This document shows positions 1 to 7,937 of a stretch of DNA of 33,674 nucleotides, piece after piece. Source of the DNA: Comamonas denitrificans (GTDB taxonomy: Bacteria > Pseudomonadota > Gammaproteobacteria > Burkholderiales > Burkholderiaceae_C); assembly GCF_017368815.1 (NCBI RefSeq), contig NZ_JAFNME010000027.1, positions 1 to 33,674 of the forward strand, in the 5' to 3' direction. The notes beneath the pieces are model-generated. The model worked only from the letters and a program-made list of their open reading frames with translations. It made no database searches and was not told where the DNA came from. Each line of letters starts with the position of its first letter. Within the stretch, counting starts at the first letter, position 1. Made by a program: the position numbers and the translations under genes.

Positions 1-2
1 CC

Positions 3-1007
3 GCCCCGATTGCCCCCGCCAGCCCCGAGGGGGGACTGAGAAACAATTTCAATGACGCCCCACAATCCGACAGCGAGCGCATTGAAGCCATAGAAAAAGA
101 GCTGGAAAAGCGCAAAGAAAACGAAGCGCAAGAAAAAGCCCAACAAAAAAAAGCAGCCGAAGAAAAGGCAGAAAAAGACAAAAAGAAGGAGCAGGAGAAG
201 CAGGAAAATGAAAAGCTTATTACAAAAGCCGATCCACTAGAAAACCAATGGGCATCTGGCAAGGCTGAAATAGATTTTCGCGTCATTATGAAAACCAGCC
301 TTGCAAATACCGAATTAAGTGCAACAGCAGGTTTATTTAAAGGCGGAGTTAATCTCCAGGCTTTCACTTTCAATGCCGCTCTTGCTGGCCCCAAAGCAGA
401 ATATAGCTTGAATGCATTGAACCGAAAATTTGATCTTGGCAAAAAATATATATTTAAATTAAAAAATGAAAGCGCACTTATCAAATTAGAGAAAAATAAT
501 TTGCACAGTTTGAAATCAACCATGCGCCGCGATCAATCCGAGGTGTACCTGCATGAAAGCAATGGCACCCACACGATTGCTGTTGGGCAGTCGTCTATTA
601 CGCTAACCCCGATGGGGATTTTGCTCAAAACACCCAATGTTTTCATTGATAGCGACTTGCACGTTAGTGGTGATGTGATTTTTGAAGGACGGCTTCAAGT
701 GGCAGGAAATACATTTTTAAAAGATTCTGTCAATGTTGGTTCATTGCTTATGGCCAATAGTGCAAGTGCCCAGTCCCTGAACGCCCCTGGTTTATCGGCA
801 GGAAATCTGGTGCTGCCCAATCCCAAACTGCAAGCAGATCAGACTGAATTAACAGTAATAGCAGGGGAGATGGCATTAAAACACGCAGCACAAAGAACCG
901 CCTCATCGGCCAGCAAGGCTGCACTCAGCGCGGAAATTGATACTGCTATCGTTGCAGAAGAAATTCGACAAAAAGCGGCTGATGCAAAGTTCTTCGTACC
1001 GCTTTAA
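3..1007 (+). CDS. Partial VgrG-like T6SS spike protein, C-terminal part
   Basis: The reading frame is open from base 3 to the TAA at 1005-1007, so 334 C-terminal residues are visible and the start lies left of the window. Visible residues about 20-80 form a charged, Lys/Glu/Gln-rich stretch (repeats such as EKAEKDKKKEQEKQ) that is probably a helical or coiled-coil linker. After it comes a beta-rich part with the segments ITLTPMGILLKTPNVFI and VSGDVIFEGRL, which resemble the C-terminal beta-prism of VgrG proteins. The last 60 or so residues are Ala-rich. The DUF2169, PAAR-like and tss genes that follow fit a VgrG assignment. The part from about 288 on is much more AT-rich than its neighbours: bases 421-480 contain only 14 G or C. 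An ATG at 288 exists, but the upstream frame is coding in character, so I do not take it as the start. It could instead be a VgrG-related cargo domain. Confidence 0.55.
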   Translation, partial: APIAPASPEGGLRNNFNDAPQSDSERIEAIEKELEKRKENEAQEKAQQKKAAEEKAEKDKKKEQEKQENEKLITKADPLENQWASGKAEIDFRVIMKTSLANTELSATAGLFKGGVNLQAFTFNAALAGPKAEYSLNALNRKFDLGKKYIFKLKNESALIKLEKNNLHSLKSTMRRDQSEVYLHESNGTHTIAVGQSSITLTPMGILLKTPNVFIDSDLHVSGDVIFEGRLQVAGNTFLKDSVNVGSLLMANSASAQSLNAPGLSAGNLVLPNPKLQADQTELTVIAGEMALKHAAQRTASSASKAALSAEIDTAIVAEEIRQKAADAKFFVPL

Positions 1008-1074
1008 TATCACCGTAAGAATAAATATATTTTACTTATTCTAAAAACCATCCCCATACCACTCAGGAAGTGCA

Positions 1075-3744
1075 ATGCAGCTTAAATGCGACGGTGCCAG
1101 TTTTATTCTGCAAGCGAATACCCGCAGCGGTGGCCGTTATGGCGTGGTACTCACCATCGGGTTGCTGGTGGATGCACAGGGCCAAATCATGCCGGCGAAC
1201 CAGGCTTGGGCGTGGATCACCGAACGTTTGGGCAAACAGCCCTTGGATTGCGGCTTAAAGAAAAGCCGGGGCAGCTTTGCCGTGCATGGGGCGGCCTATG
1301 CCCTGACCGAGGCGCAGCGCCAGGGCATGGCGGTGCGGGCGCGCGTGGGAGGGGTGGAAAAATCGCTGCACGTGTTCCCGCCCCGGTATTGGCACCATGG
1401 GGTGCTGGGCTGGTCGGCCGTCCAGGATGGGGCCATCCACAGCGTGCCACTGGTACTGGCCAACGCCTATGGCGGCAGCCAATGGCCAGACAACCCCCAA
1501 GGAATGGGCCACGTCAGCGAAGCCGGCGCAGCACACGGTGTGCGCCTTGCGCCCTTGGAGCTCGCCCAGCCGGGCGCGGCCGTCTTGACCCCAGAGCAAC
1601 GCGCCGCGACCGCCAGCTTTTTACCGCTACCGCCCCAGCACACACAACGGCGGCAGTTTTTGGGCGCGCTGGATGCCGCTTGGGTAGCCCAGCAGGCCCC
1701 CTACTTGCCTGCGGGTACCGATCTGCGCTGGTTGGACGAAGTGGCCCAAGACCAATGCCACAGCACCTACTGGCGCGGCAACGAGCCCTGGGAGGTGGTG
1801 GGGATGCACCCCAGCCAACCCCAGGTCAGCGGGCATTTGCCGGGTTTGCGCCCCCGGTTGTTTGTGCAGTATGCCGACCCTGCTGTGGCGGCCAGCGAGG
1901 CACCGCTGGATCTGGACACCGTCTGGCTGTTTCCCGCCGATGAACAGGTGGTGTTGCTCTACCGCACGCACTTGGCGGTGCAAGATATGGATGGTGCAGA
2001 TATCGACACCGTGGCCCTGGGGATTGAGCGGGCCAATGAACCTCGCTTAGCGCAACAAGCTTGGCTAGAGCGGCTGCTGCCCAGCGCGGCCCAGCCTGCG
2101 CTTGAGCCCCCAGCGCCCGCCGCGCTGGCTGGGCTGGCCGCAGCAGCGCCCGGTGCTGCTGGCGCGGCCGCGCCACCGGATGCAGCGGAGTTGGCCGCCA
2201 GTTTGCAAGCGGCCAGTGACCCCTTGTATGACGAGGTGGCGCAAGCCTACGCCGATGGTCTGGCGCAGTCCAAGCGCTTGGCAGACCGCATGGGGCTGCC
2301 CTTTGACCCCGAGGCGCATCCCTTTCCACCCAACACCAATTACGCGGCGCTTCTGGCGGCCCCAGCGCTGCCCAGCCAGCCACTGGATGCGGCGGCCATG
2401 CGGGCAGAAATTGAAGCCGAAATCGCCCAAGCCATGGACGCGGCACAGCAGCAAGCACGCGACATCCTGGAGCGCATGGGGCTGGAGCCCGAAGCAATGC
2501 TGCAGCAAGCGCAGCAAGACATGCTCGCGGCACAGCCCGTGGACCTGCCAGCCACCCTGGCCCGCCTGGATTTACCAGAGCCGCAGCAAACGCAGATGCT
2601 GGAGCAATTGTCTGCGGCTGCCGCGCAGGAACGCGCTGTAGAGGCTGAAATTGATTCAAAAATAGGAGCTCTTTCCGCTGCAATAGCAGCAAATAATACA
2701 AAATACCTTGATAAAAGTATTGATATTCAAGCGCTTCCAGCTATTGATAAACCTATCACCCGTGAAATTCTGGAGGCACGCTATGCCGCCGGCGAAGGGC
2801 TGCAGGATTTACAGCTGCAGGGTTTGGATCTGTCGGGGATTGACCTTCGCCAGGCGGATCTGCAAGGCAGTGTGTTTGAAAATTGCCAGCTCCAAGGGGC
2901 CTGCTTAGCGCACAGCCATTTGGCCCGCTGCCAGTTTATCGACTGCGATTTGGGCCATGCCCAGCTTGCCAAGGCCAATCTGTCCCAGGCCCTGCTGCAG
3001 CGTGTGGTCTTGCACCAGGCCGTATTGACGGAGGCCGATTTAACCGGAATGCGCGCGCAGGACTGTGACCTGACCGAAATCGACGCGGTATCGGCCAACG
3101 GACAAGAGACGCAATGGCAGCAATGCCAGCTGAACCACGCTGCTTTGGAGGGCAGTCAGTTCGGCCGGGCCCGGTTCAACGCCTGCGATTTGCGTGCGGC
3201 CCGCTGGGCCCAGGCAGACCTGCAGCGGGCGCAGCTGCAGGCTTGTCAGCTTGGCGCGGCAGATTTGCGGGGTGCCAATCTCAGGGAAGCGGATTTTTCC
3301 AATGTGGCCGGGCAGGGCCTGAACCTCAGCGGTGCCAACCTGAGCCACTGGCGCGCAAGCGCGCATTGCACCCTGGAGGCGGCGCTGCTGACGCATGCCG
3401 ATCTGAGCCAGGCCTGTTTGCAGCATTGCGACCTGAGCGGGGCTGATCTGCGCGGTGCAACTCTGAATGCGGCGCTGCTGCAGCATTGCAACCTCAGTGC
3501 CACCCACGGCGCGCAACTGGTGGCTCAAAATGCTTATTTCAGTGACTGCAATTTGAGCAACGCCCAATGGCCAGAGGCAAACTTGCTGGGCAGCCGGCTG
3601 CGCAAGGTGTGCCTGGAGCAGGTCGATCTGCGCAGCAGCAACCTGCACGGGTTGCGCAGCGAAGGCGCGAACAGCAAAGAAATTTATCTGAACCACGCTT
3701 TAATGACGCGATGCAACCTTCGTGAGGATTTGGCCAGTGGCTAA
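1075..3744 (+). CDS. DUF2169 domain-pentapeptide repeat fusion, T6SS spike/effector loading protein
   Basis: An 889-residue cytoplasmic protein. Residues 1 to about 340 match the DUF2169 family (for example the segments PPRYWHHGVLGW and VPLVLANAYGG). DUF2169 proteins in other T6SS loci act as adaptors that load effectors with a DUF4150 PAAR-like protein. Residues about 340-570 are an Ala/Pro/Gln-rich linker with heptad-like stretches. Residues about 575-885 are pentapeptide repeats of the A(D/N)LXX type (GLDLSGIDLRQADLQG and many more), expected to fold as a right-handed quadrilateral beta-helix. The start is ATG 1075 with AGGA at 1065-1068. The seam before the repeats (2641-2760) has 43 G/C in 120 bases, against 38 in 60 just upstream. 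The next gene begins inside its last codons. The family calls are firm; the exact role here is inferred. Confidence 0.85.
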   Translation: MQLKCDGASFILQANTRSGGRYGVVLTIGLLVDAQGQIMPANQAWAWITERLGKQPLDCGLKKSRGSFAVHGAAYALTEAQRQGMAVRARVGGVEKSLHVFPPRYWHHGVLGWSAVQDGAIHSVPLVLANAYGGSQWPDNPQGMGHVSEAGAAHGVRLAPLELAQPGAAVLTPEQRAATASFLPLPPQHTQRRQFLGALDAAWVAQQAPYLPAGTDLRWLDEVAQDQCHSTYWRGNEPWEVVGMHPSQPQVSGHLPGLRPRLFVQYADPAVAASEAPLDLDTVWLFPADEQVVLLYRTHLAVQDMDGADIDTVALGIERANEPRLAQQAWLERLLPSAAQPALEPPAPAALAGLAAAAPGAAGAAAPPDAAELAASLQAASDPLYDEVAQAYADGLAQSKRLADRMGLPFDPEAHPFPPNTNYAALLAAPALPSQPLDAAAMRAEIEAEIAQAMDAAQQQARDILERMGLEPEAMLQQAQQDMLAAQPVDLPATLARLDLPEPQQTQMLEQLSAAAAQERAVEAEIDSKIGALSAAIAANNTKYLDKSIDIQALPAIDKPITREILEARYAAGEGLQDLQLQGLDLSGIDLRQADLQGSVFENCQLQGACLAHSHLARCQFIDCDLGHAQLAKANLSQALLQRVVLHQAVLTEADLTGMRAQDCDLTEIDAVSANGQETQWQQCQLNHAALEGSQFGRARFNACDLRAARWAQADLQRAQLQACQLGAADLRGANLREADFSNVAGQGLNLSGANLSHWRASAHCTLEAALLTHADLSQACLQHCDLSGADLRGATLNAALLQHCNLSATHGAQLVAQNAYFSDCNLSNAQWPEANLLGSRLRKVCLEQVDLRSSNLHGLRSEGANSKEIYLNHALMTRCNLREDLASG
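3724..3728 (+). promoter_or_regulatory. Ribosome binding site deciding a GTG start
   Basis: GAGGA lies 8 bases upstream of GTG 3737, inside the end of the DUF2169 fusion gene. The next ATG (3749) is 20 bases away, too far for this site, and GTG 3722 has no such sequence before it. This is why the second pentapeptide gene is started at 3737. Confidence 0.55.
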
Positions 3745-4702
3745 TGCTATGGATTTATCAGCGCTTGAGCAGCAGATTGCCGCAGGTTTTCCCTTGCGCG
3801 ACCTGTGTTTGACGGAGGGCAACTACCGCGGGGCCAACCTCAGCGGTGCGCGCTTTGAGCGGGTGCATGCCCGTGGTGCCTGCTTTGCCGGGGCCAATCT
3901 TGACCATACCCACTGGAAAGATTGCCAGCTTGAGGGCGCTGATTTTTCACACAGCACCGGGCAAGCGTTCACCATGGAGGCGTGCTTTTTGTCAGGTGTG
4001 CGCTTGTGCGCTGCTGCCTGGAAGAAGGCGTATTGGCAACACTGCCAGGGCGCAGGGCTGGATTTGACCGGGGCCACATTGCAAAAATGGCATCTTCATG
4101 ATTGCCACTTGCCTGGCCTGCTGCTGGCCGACGCGGATCTGCGCAAAACCTTGTGGAGCGCTTGCGTTTTAGAGGGGCTGCAAGGGCAGTGCGCACAGCT
4201 CAGTGAGGTGCGCATGACCGACTGCCGCCTGGCGCAATCGTCTTTTGCGGCGGCACGCTTGGTTCAGTGCGCCTTTGATGGCTCGGATTTGAACGGGGCA
4301 GATTTTGAACGCGTCCACGCCGCCTCGATCTCGTTGTACCAATGCGTGGGTGCGCAGCTGCGTTTTGCGGATGCGGTCTTGGAAGAAGCCATTTTTAGCC
4401 AGGCCAGGTTTGAGCAAGCGAACTTTAGCCGTGCCATGCTCAATATGGCCGTGTTGGCGCAAGCACACATGCCCGATGCCAACTTTGCACAGGCGCAGTT
4501 GCGTTACGCCGATTGCACCGCTTTCAGCGCCCCGCGCGCCTCATTCGTCGGTGCCGATGTCACCGGCCTGAATGCCCACGCGGCCGATTTCTCCCACGCC
4601 AATTGGGCGCAGGCCAATCTGCAAGATATTCAACCCCCCGATACCGAACGCTTGGCCGCCGAGCAATGGCCAAACCCACCTCGCCAAGGAGTTGCACCAT
4701 GA
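3737..4702 (+). CDS. Pentapeptide repeat protein, T6SS-associated
   Basis: With the GTG start at 3737 the protein has 321 residues; GTG 3722 and ATG 3749 are alternatives. After a short N-terminal helix (SALEQQIAAG) almost the whole chain, from about residue 22 to 310, is pentapeptide repeats such as YRGANLSGARFERV, CQLEGADFSHS and SDLNGADFERV. That predicts a stand-alone quadrilateral beta-helix. No enzymatic motif, signal peptide or membrane segment is seen. It overlaps the preceding gene by 8 bp and ends in an ATGA overlap with the DUF3540 gene, so the three are probably translationally coupled. Its repeats resemble those at the C-terminus of the DUF2169 fusion, suggesting duplication or fission of one ancestral module. 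The role is unknown. Structural partner of the DUF2169 protein or cargo are both possible. Confidence 0.8.
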   Translation: MANAMDLSALEQQIAAGFPLRDLCLTEGNYRGANLSGARFERVHARGACFAGANLDHTHWKDCQLEGADFSHSTGQAFTMEACFLSGVRLCAAAWKKAYWQHCQGAGLDLTGATLQKWHLHDCHLPGLLLADADLRKTLWSACVLEGLQGQCAQLSEVRMTDCRLAQSSFAAARLVQCAFDGSDLNGADFERVHAASISLYQCVGAQLRFADAVLEEAIFSQARFEQANFSRAMLNMAVLAQAHMPDANFAQAQLRYADCTAFSAPRASFVGADVTGLNAHAADFSHANWAQANLQDIQPPDTERLAAEQWPNPPRQGVAP

Positions 4703-5376
4703 GCCAACCCAGACACCAACACCCATATCAACACCCGCGCCCGGATGCTGGCGAATCGACCATGCAGTTAAGCAGTGGGCGCGTCATTGCCTTAGAGGGC
4801 GAGCGCTTTGGCGTCGTCGGCAGCACGGGGCAGCGCTATTGGCTGGCGGCCGCGTTCAGCTGCTTGGTGCGGCCCGTGGTGGGGGACAAGGTGTTGATCA
4901 GCCTGGAAGGGGCGGACGGCTACATCCTGAGTGTGCTGGAGCGCACCATCGCCCAGCCCACCCGCCTGCGCCTGGATGGCGATCTGCAGATCAGCGTGCC
5001 CGCAGGCAGCTTGAGCATCGAGGCCCGGGACGGGGTGCATCTGGATGCCGGCCATGCGTTGTTGGTCCAGGCAGACCAAGCAAACGTGGTGCTGCAAAGC
5101 GCACAACTGAGCGCCACGGCGGTGCAAGCCAGTGGGCAACGCATGCAGTCCCACTGGCTGCAGCGGCATGACAGTGCGGGGGTACACAGCCAAAAAGCAG
5201 CACGCCACCAGGCCGAGTATGGCGATAGCCGTCGGCAGATTCAGGGCCATGAAGAGGTGCTGGCCGGCTCCCTGCGCCAGCGGGTCAAGGACGACTGGAG
5301 CGTGCAGGCCAAAAGCCTCGACCTGGATGCGCAGCAGTGCGTCTGCATTGATGGCGATCAGATCAAACTAGGCTGA
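4699..5376 (+). CDS. DUF3540 domain protein, T6SS-associated
   Basis: A 225-residue protein whose start, ATG 4699, has AAGGAG at 4686-4691 and overlaps the previous stop as ATGA. After a polar, His/Pro-rich N-terminus (about 25 residues), residues 28-100 look like a small beta-barrel (SGRVIALEGERFGVV, VRPVVGDKVLISLEGAD). Residues about 100-160 carry the alternating hydrophobic pattern of a beta-prism similar to VgrG C-termini (LQISVPAGSLSIEARDGV, LLVQADQANVVLQSAQ). The tail returns to short strands (LDLDAQQCVCIDGDQIKL). DUF3540 genes are usually found between DUF2169 and DUF4150 genes in T6SS islands, exactly as here. A spike-like or spike-adaptor role is inferred from fold and context; no biochemical function is claimed. 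Confidence 0.8.
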   Translation: MSQPRHQHPYQHPRPDAGESTMQLSSGRVIALEGERFGVVGSTGQRYWLAAAFSCLVRPVVGDKVLISLEGADGYILSVLERTIAQPTRLRLDGDLQISVPAGSLSIEARDGVHLDAGHALLVQADQANVVLQSAQLSATAVQASGQRMQSHWLQRHDSAGVHSQKAARHQAEYGDSRRQIQGHEEVLAGSLRQRVKDDWSVQAKSLDLDAQQCVCIDGDQIKLG

Positions 5377-5384
5377 GGCGCACG

Positions 5385-5789
5385 ATGTACATGCTCAATA
5401 ACGGGGGCGCCATGGCCATGGCGACGGTGCCCGATGTCTGCAAAACGCCCGCCCCGCCAGCAGGCCCCATTCCCATCCCCTACCCCAATATGGCCGACAC
5501 CAAAATGGCCGACCCCGGCGGTTTGGTGCCCAAAGTCTTGTTGGACATGAAGCCCGCCATGAATATGTCCAGCAAGGTGCTCATGACCAGTGGCGATGAA
5601 GCGGGCGCTGCCGGTGGCGTAGTCTCTGGCAAGATGAAAGGAGAGATGGCCTTCATCAACGGCAGTATGAAGGTCATGGTCGGCGGCAAACCCGCAGTGC
5701 GGGTCACTTGCCAGACTTTGCACAATGCCAATAACACCATGGGGACAGTGACCGCACCAAGCCAAGTGAAGGTCATGGTGCTTGGATAA
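5385..5789 (+). CDS. DUF4150 PAAR-like tip protein
   Basis: A 134-residue protein of the DUF4150 (PAAR-like) family, which sharpens the tip of the VgrG spike and can carry effectors. Typical family features are visible. The N-terminus has Pro-rich VPDVCKTPAPPAGPIPIPYPN, followed by a long Gly/Ala/Met-containing middle and the conserved C-terminal segment with MKVMVGGKPAVRVTC and the N-rich turn NANNTMGT. The candidate metal-binding residues are the Cys in the N-terminal motif, the Cys after VRVT and the following His. There is no C-terminal toxin extension, so any effector would be bound non-covalently or encoded elsewhere. The start, ATG 5385, lies 8 bases after the DUF3540 stop with a GAGG just upstream. 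tssJ follows after a 63-base gap. Confidence 0.85.
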   Translation: MYMLNNGGAMAMATVPDVCKTPAPPAGPIPIPYPNMADTKMADPGGLVPKVLLDMKPAMNMSSKVLMTSGDEAGAAGGVVSGKMKGEMAFINGSMKVMVGGKPAVRVTCQTLHNANNTMGTVTAPSQVKVMVLG

Positions 5790-5852
5790 GTGTGTAGTAC
5801 AGTGGCACCCGCCGATTTAGGGGGCTGTCCGTCAATACGATTGGGTACAAGA

Positions 5853-6488
5853 ATGAACAAGGGATTGATTGCACTGCTGGCGGCATGCACGCTGCTGTTT
5901 GGCTGCGCCAGCCAGCGCGTGACGCCAGAACAACAGGCGCTCAATGAGTTGAAGTGGGACTATGCCGAGAACGCCATTGTTCTCAACTTCAGCGCCAGCA
6001 AAGATTTGAACCAGTACGCAGGCCAGTCGCACAACCTGTTGGTCGTCATCACCCAATTTGATCAAGCCAATGCGATTGCGCCTTACATCGCTGGCCCGCA
6101 GCAGCTCAGTAATTTGCTGTTAATGGAGAGTGCGCCGGCCGGACTGATCAGCCTGACACGGGTGTTTTTGCAGCCTGGGGAGACCAAAACCCTGCGCCTG
6201 GCACGTTTAGAAGGCACCAAAATGGTGGGCGTGGCCGCCGGTTATGCGCACTTGGACCCTGCCCGCAGCTTCAAGCTTTACCAAATTGGTGTGGATATGA
6301 CTTCCAGCGGCCTCTTGAAAAAGACCTGGAAGGCTACGCCCCGCCCCATTGCAATCGACCTGTTGATGGCTGCCGACACGGTGCTGCGAAGCCAGCAAAG
6401 CCGCCTCGCCCCTGTCCCTGTGGTTCAACCCAAAGAGGGCGAAGTGCCCCTGCCAGGCACGAATTTGACGCTCGATCATGCCCAGTGA
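5853..6488 (+). CDS. tssJ: T6SS outer-membrane lipoprotein TssJ
   Basis: TssJ anchors the T6SS membrane complex in the outer membrane and binds the periplasmic end of TssM. The 211-residue product begins with a lipoprotein signal peptide (MNKGLIALLAACTLLFGC), with the lipobox Cys at residue 18. I therefore start at ATG 5853, not at the upstream in-frame GTG 5790, which would put 21 unrelated residues before the signal. The mature part has the expected beta-sandwich segments (AIVLNFSASKDLNQ, HNLLVVITQFDQ, FLQPGETKTLRLARLEGTKMVGVAAGY). The C-terminal extension after the core is Pro/Gln-rich. It is the first of four contiguous core genes, tssJ-tssK-tssL-tssM. Confidence 0.9.
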   Translation: MNKGLIALLAACTLLFGCASQRVTPEQQALNELKWDYAENAIVLNFSASKDLNQYAGQSHNLLVVITQFDQANAIAPYIAGPQQLSNLLLMESAPAGLISLTRVFLQPGETKTLRLARLEGTKMVGVAAGYAHLDPARSFKLYQIGVDMTSSGLLKKTWKATPRPIAIDLLMAADTVLRSQQSRLAPVPVVQPKEGEVPLPGTNLTLDHAQ

Positions 6489-6554
6489 CCAGACCCTGCC
6501 GCGTCCTTGGCTTGCTTGGCTTTGACGGCGCCCTTCGTACCGAGAACACTATTT

Positions 6555-7937
6555 ATGAACCTTGACCAACCTTTGTACTGGCACCAGGGCTTGTTTTTGC
6601 AGCCCCAGCATTTTCAACACAACGATGCCCGCATCGAGCAGCGCATCACCCGGACAACAGAACTGGTGCACCCGCACCCCTGGGGATTGATTTCGCTGCA
6701 AGTCAATGAGGCCGCACTGGTGGCCAAGCACTGCCTGATTGACCAACTGTCGGTACGCTTTGCCCAGGGAACGCTGGCCGAATATCCGGGCAATGCCGTG
6801 CTGGAGTCCCGCACCCTTGATTTGAGTGAATTTAGCAATGGCCGCACCTTGTATGTGGGGCTGCGGCGCAGCCTGCCGGGGGAGGCCAATGCCCAGGTCT
6901 TCGAAAAACTGGCCGATGCCTCCCGCACAGAAGCACGTTTTGCGGTCTTGGCCGATGCAGAGGTGGTGGCCGACCGGATGGGCAATTCGCCAGAGGCCCG
7001 GCTGCGGCCCATGTCGTATGTGCTGCGCTTGTTCTGGGAGGATGAGCTGGAGCATTTAAGTGCCTATGAGCTGCTGCCGATTGCGCGTTTGGAGCTCGAT
7101 GGCGACCGTGCCCGGTACGCAGCGCGTTACACCCCGCCCTGCGTCAATCTTGCTGCTTCGCCCGTGCTCATGCAGACCCTGCGCGAGGTGCGGGATGAGC
7201 TGGCCGGGCGGGCCCGCCAGCTTGAGGTTTACAAACAACCGGCAGAATCTCGGCGCGGTGATGTAGATGGCACACACATCAATCGACTGATGGCATTGGC
7301 GGTGCTCAACCGCTATGGCCCGCTCTTGACCCATTACCTGGAAACGCCCCAGCTTTCACCCTGGCATCTGTATGGCAGCTTGCGCCAGTTGGTCGGGGAG
7401 TTGAGCCTATTTTCCGATCGTTGTGACATGCTGGGCCAAACCCCCGATGGGCGGGCGCTGGTGCCTGCCTATAAGCACGAAGAGGCTGGGGCCGCCATCA
7501 TTGCGTTGGTGTCACTGATTGCGCAGCAGCTCAACGAAATCACCATTGGCTCTGAGCTGCTGGTGCGCCTGCAAATGCAAGATGGTTTGTACCAAGCACA
7601 GCTGCCAGAGGACTTCTTTGGCCCACGCCATCGTTACTTTTTAATGGCACGCAGCGAAGCAGATTCGGGCTTATTGGCTGAAACCTTGCCCTTAGACGGC
7701 AAACTTGGTGCGGTCAGTGCTATGGAAAGTTTGATTAATCGGGCACTGCCTGGGGTGGAACTGATTTATCTGCAGGTGCCAGCGCAAGGACTGCCGCGCG
7801 TGGCGGGGGCCTTGTATTTCCGTTTGGAGAGCCTGAGCGACGAATGGGAAGCCTTGCAAAAAGAGCGCCAGGCCGCCTTCTTCCTGCCCCAAGCGGTGGA
7901 TGACTTGGTTCTTGACTTAGTGGTCGTGCGCTCATGA
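6555..7937 (+). CDS. tssK: T6SS baseplate subunit TssK
   Basis: TssK links the cytoplasmic baseplate to TssL and TssM. The product is 460 residues, close to the usual family length. It opens with the family signature LYWHQGLFLQPQHFQ directly after ATG 6555, which fixes the start; an upstream in-frame ATG at 6507 would add 16 residues without support. The N-terminal shell domain (about 1-170), the four-helix middle (about 180-310) and the C-terminal neck-binding domain (about 320-460, with FFGPRHRYFLMARS and YLQVPAQGLPRVAGALYF) are recognisable. The stop overlaps the tssL start as ATGA, which suggests translational coupling. Confidence 0.93.
   Translation: MNLDQPLYWHQGLFLQPQHFQHNDARIEQRITRTTELVHPHPWGLISLQVNEAALVAKHCLIDQLSVRFAQGTLAEYPGNAVLESRTLDLSEFSNGRTLYVGLRRSLPGEANAQVFEKLADASRTEARFAVLADAEVVADRMGNSPEARLRPMSYVLRLFWEDELEHLSAYELLPIARLELDGDRARYAARYTPPCVNLAASPVLMQTLREVRDELAGRARQLEVYKQPAESRRGDVDGTHINRLMALAVLNRYGPLLTHYLETPQLSPWHLYGSLRQLVGELSLFSDRCDMLGQTPDGRALVPAYKHEEAGAAIIALVSLIAQQLNEITIGSELLVRLQMQDGLYQAQLPEDFFGPRHRYFLMARSEADSGLLAETLPLDGKLGAVSAMESLINRALPGVELIYLQVPAQGLPRVAGALYFRLESLSDEWEALQKERQAAFFLPQAVDDLVLDLVVVRS

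Noticed and set aside
1018-1042. Hairpin AGAATAA-N11-TTATTCT between the VgrG-like gene and the DUF2169 gene as a terminator
   Set aside because: The stem is 7 AT-rich pairs with a long loop and no following T-run. It is probably just a feature of an AT-rich spacer.
1-5789. Prophage tail module (spike, PAAR-like tip)
   Set aside because: The genes run directly into tssJ, tssK, tssL and tssM, and no capsid, terminase, integrase or lysis gene is present. A T6SS locus explains them.
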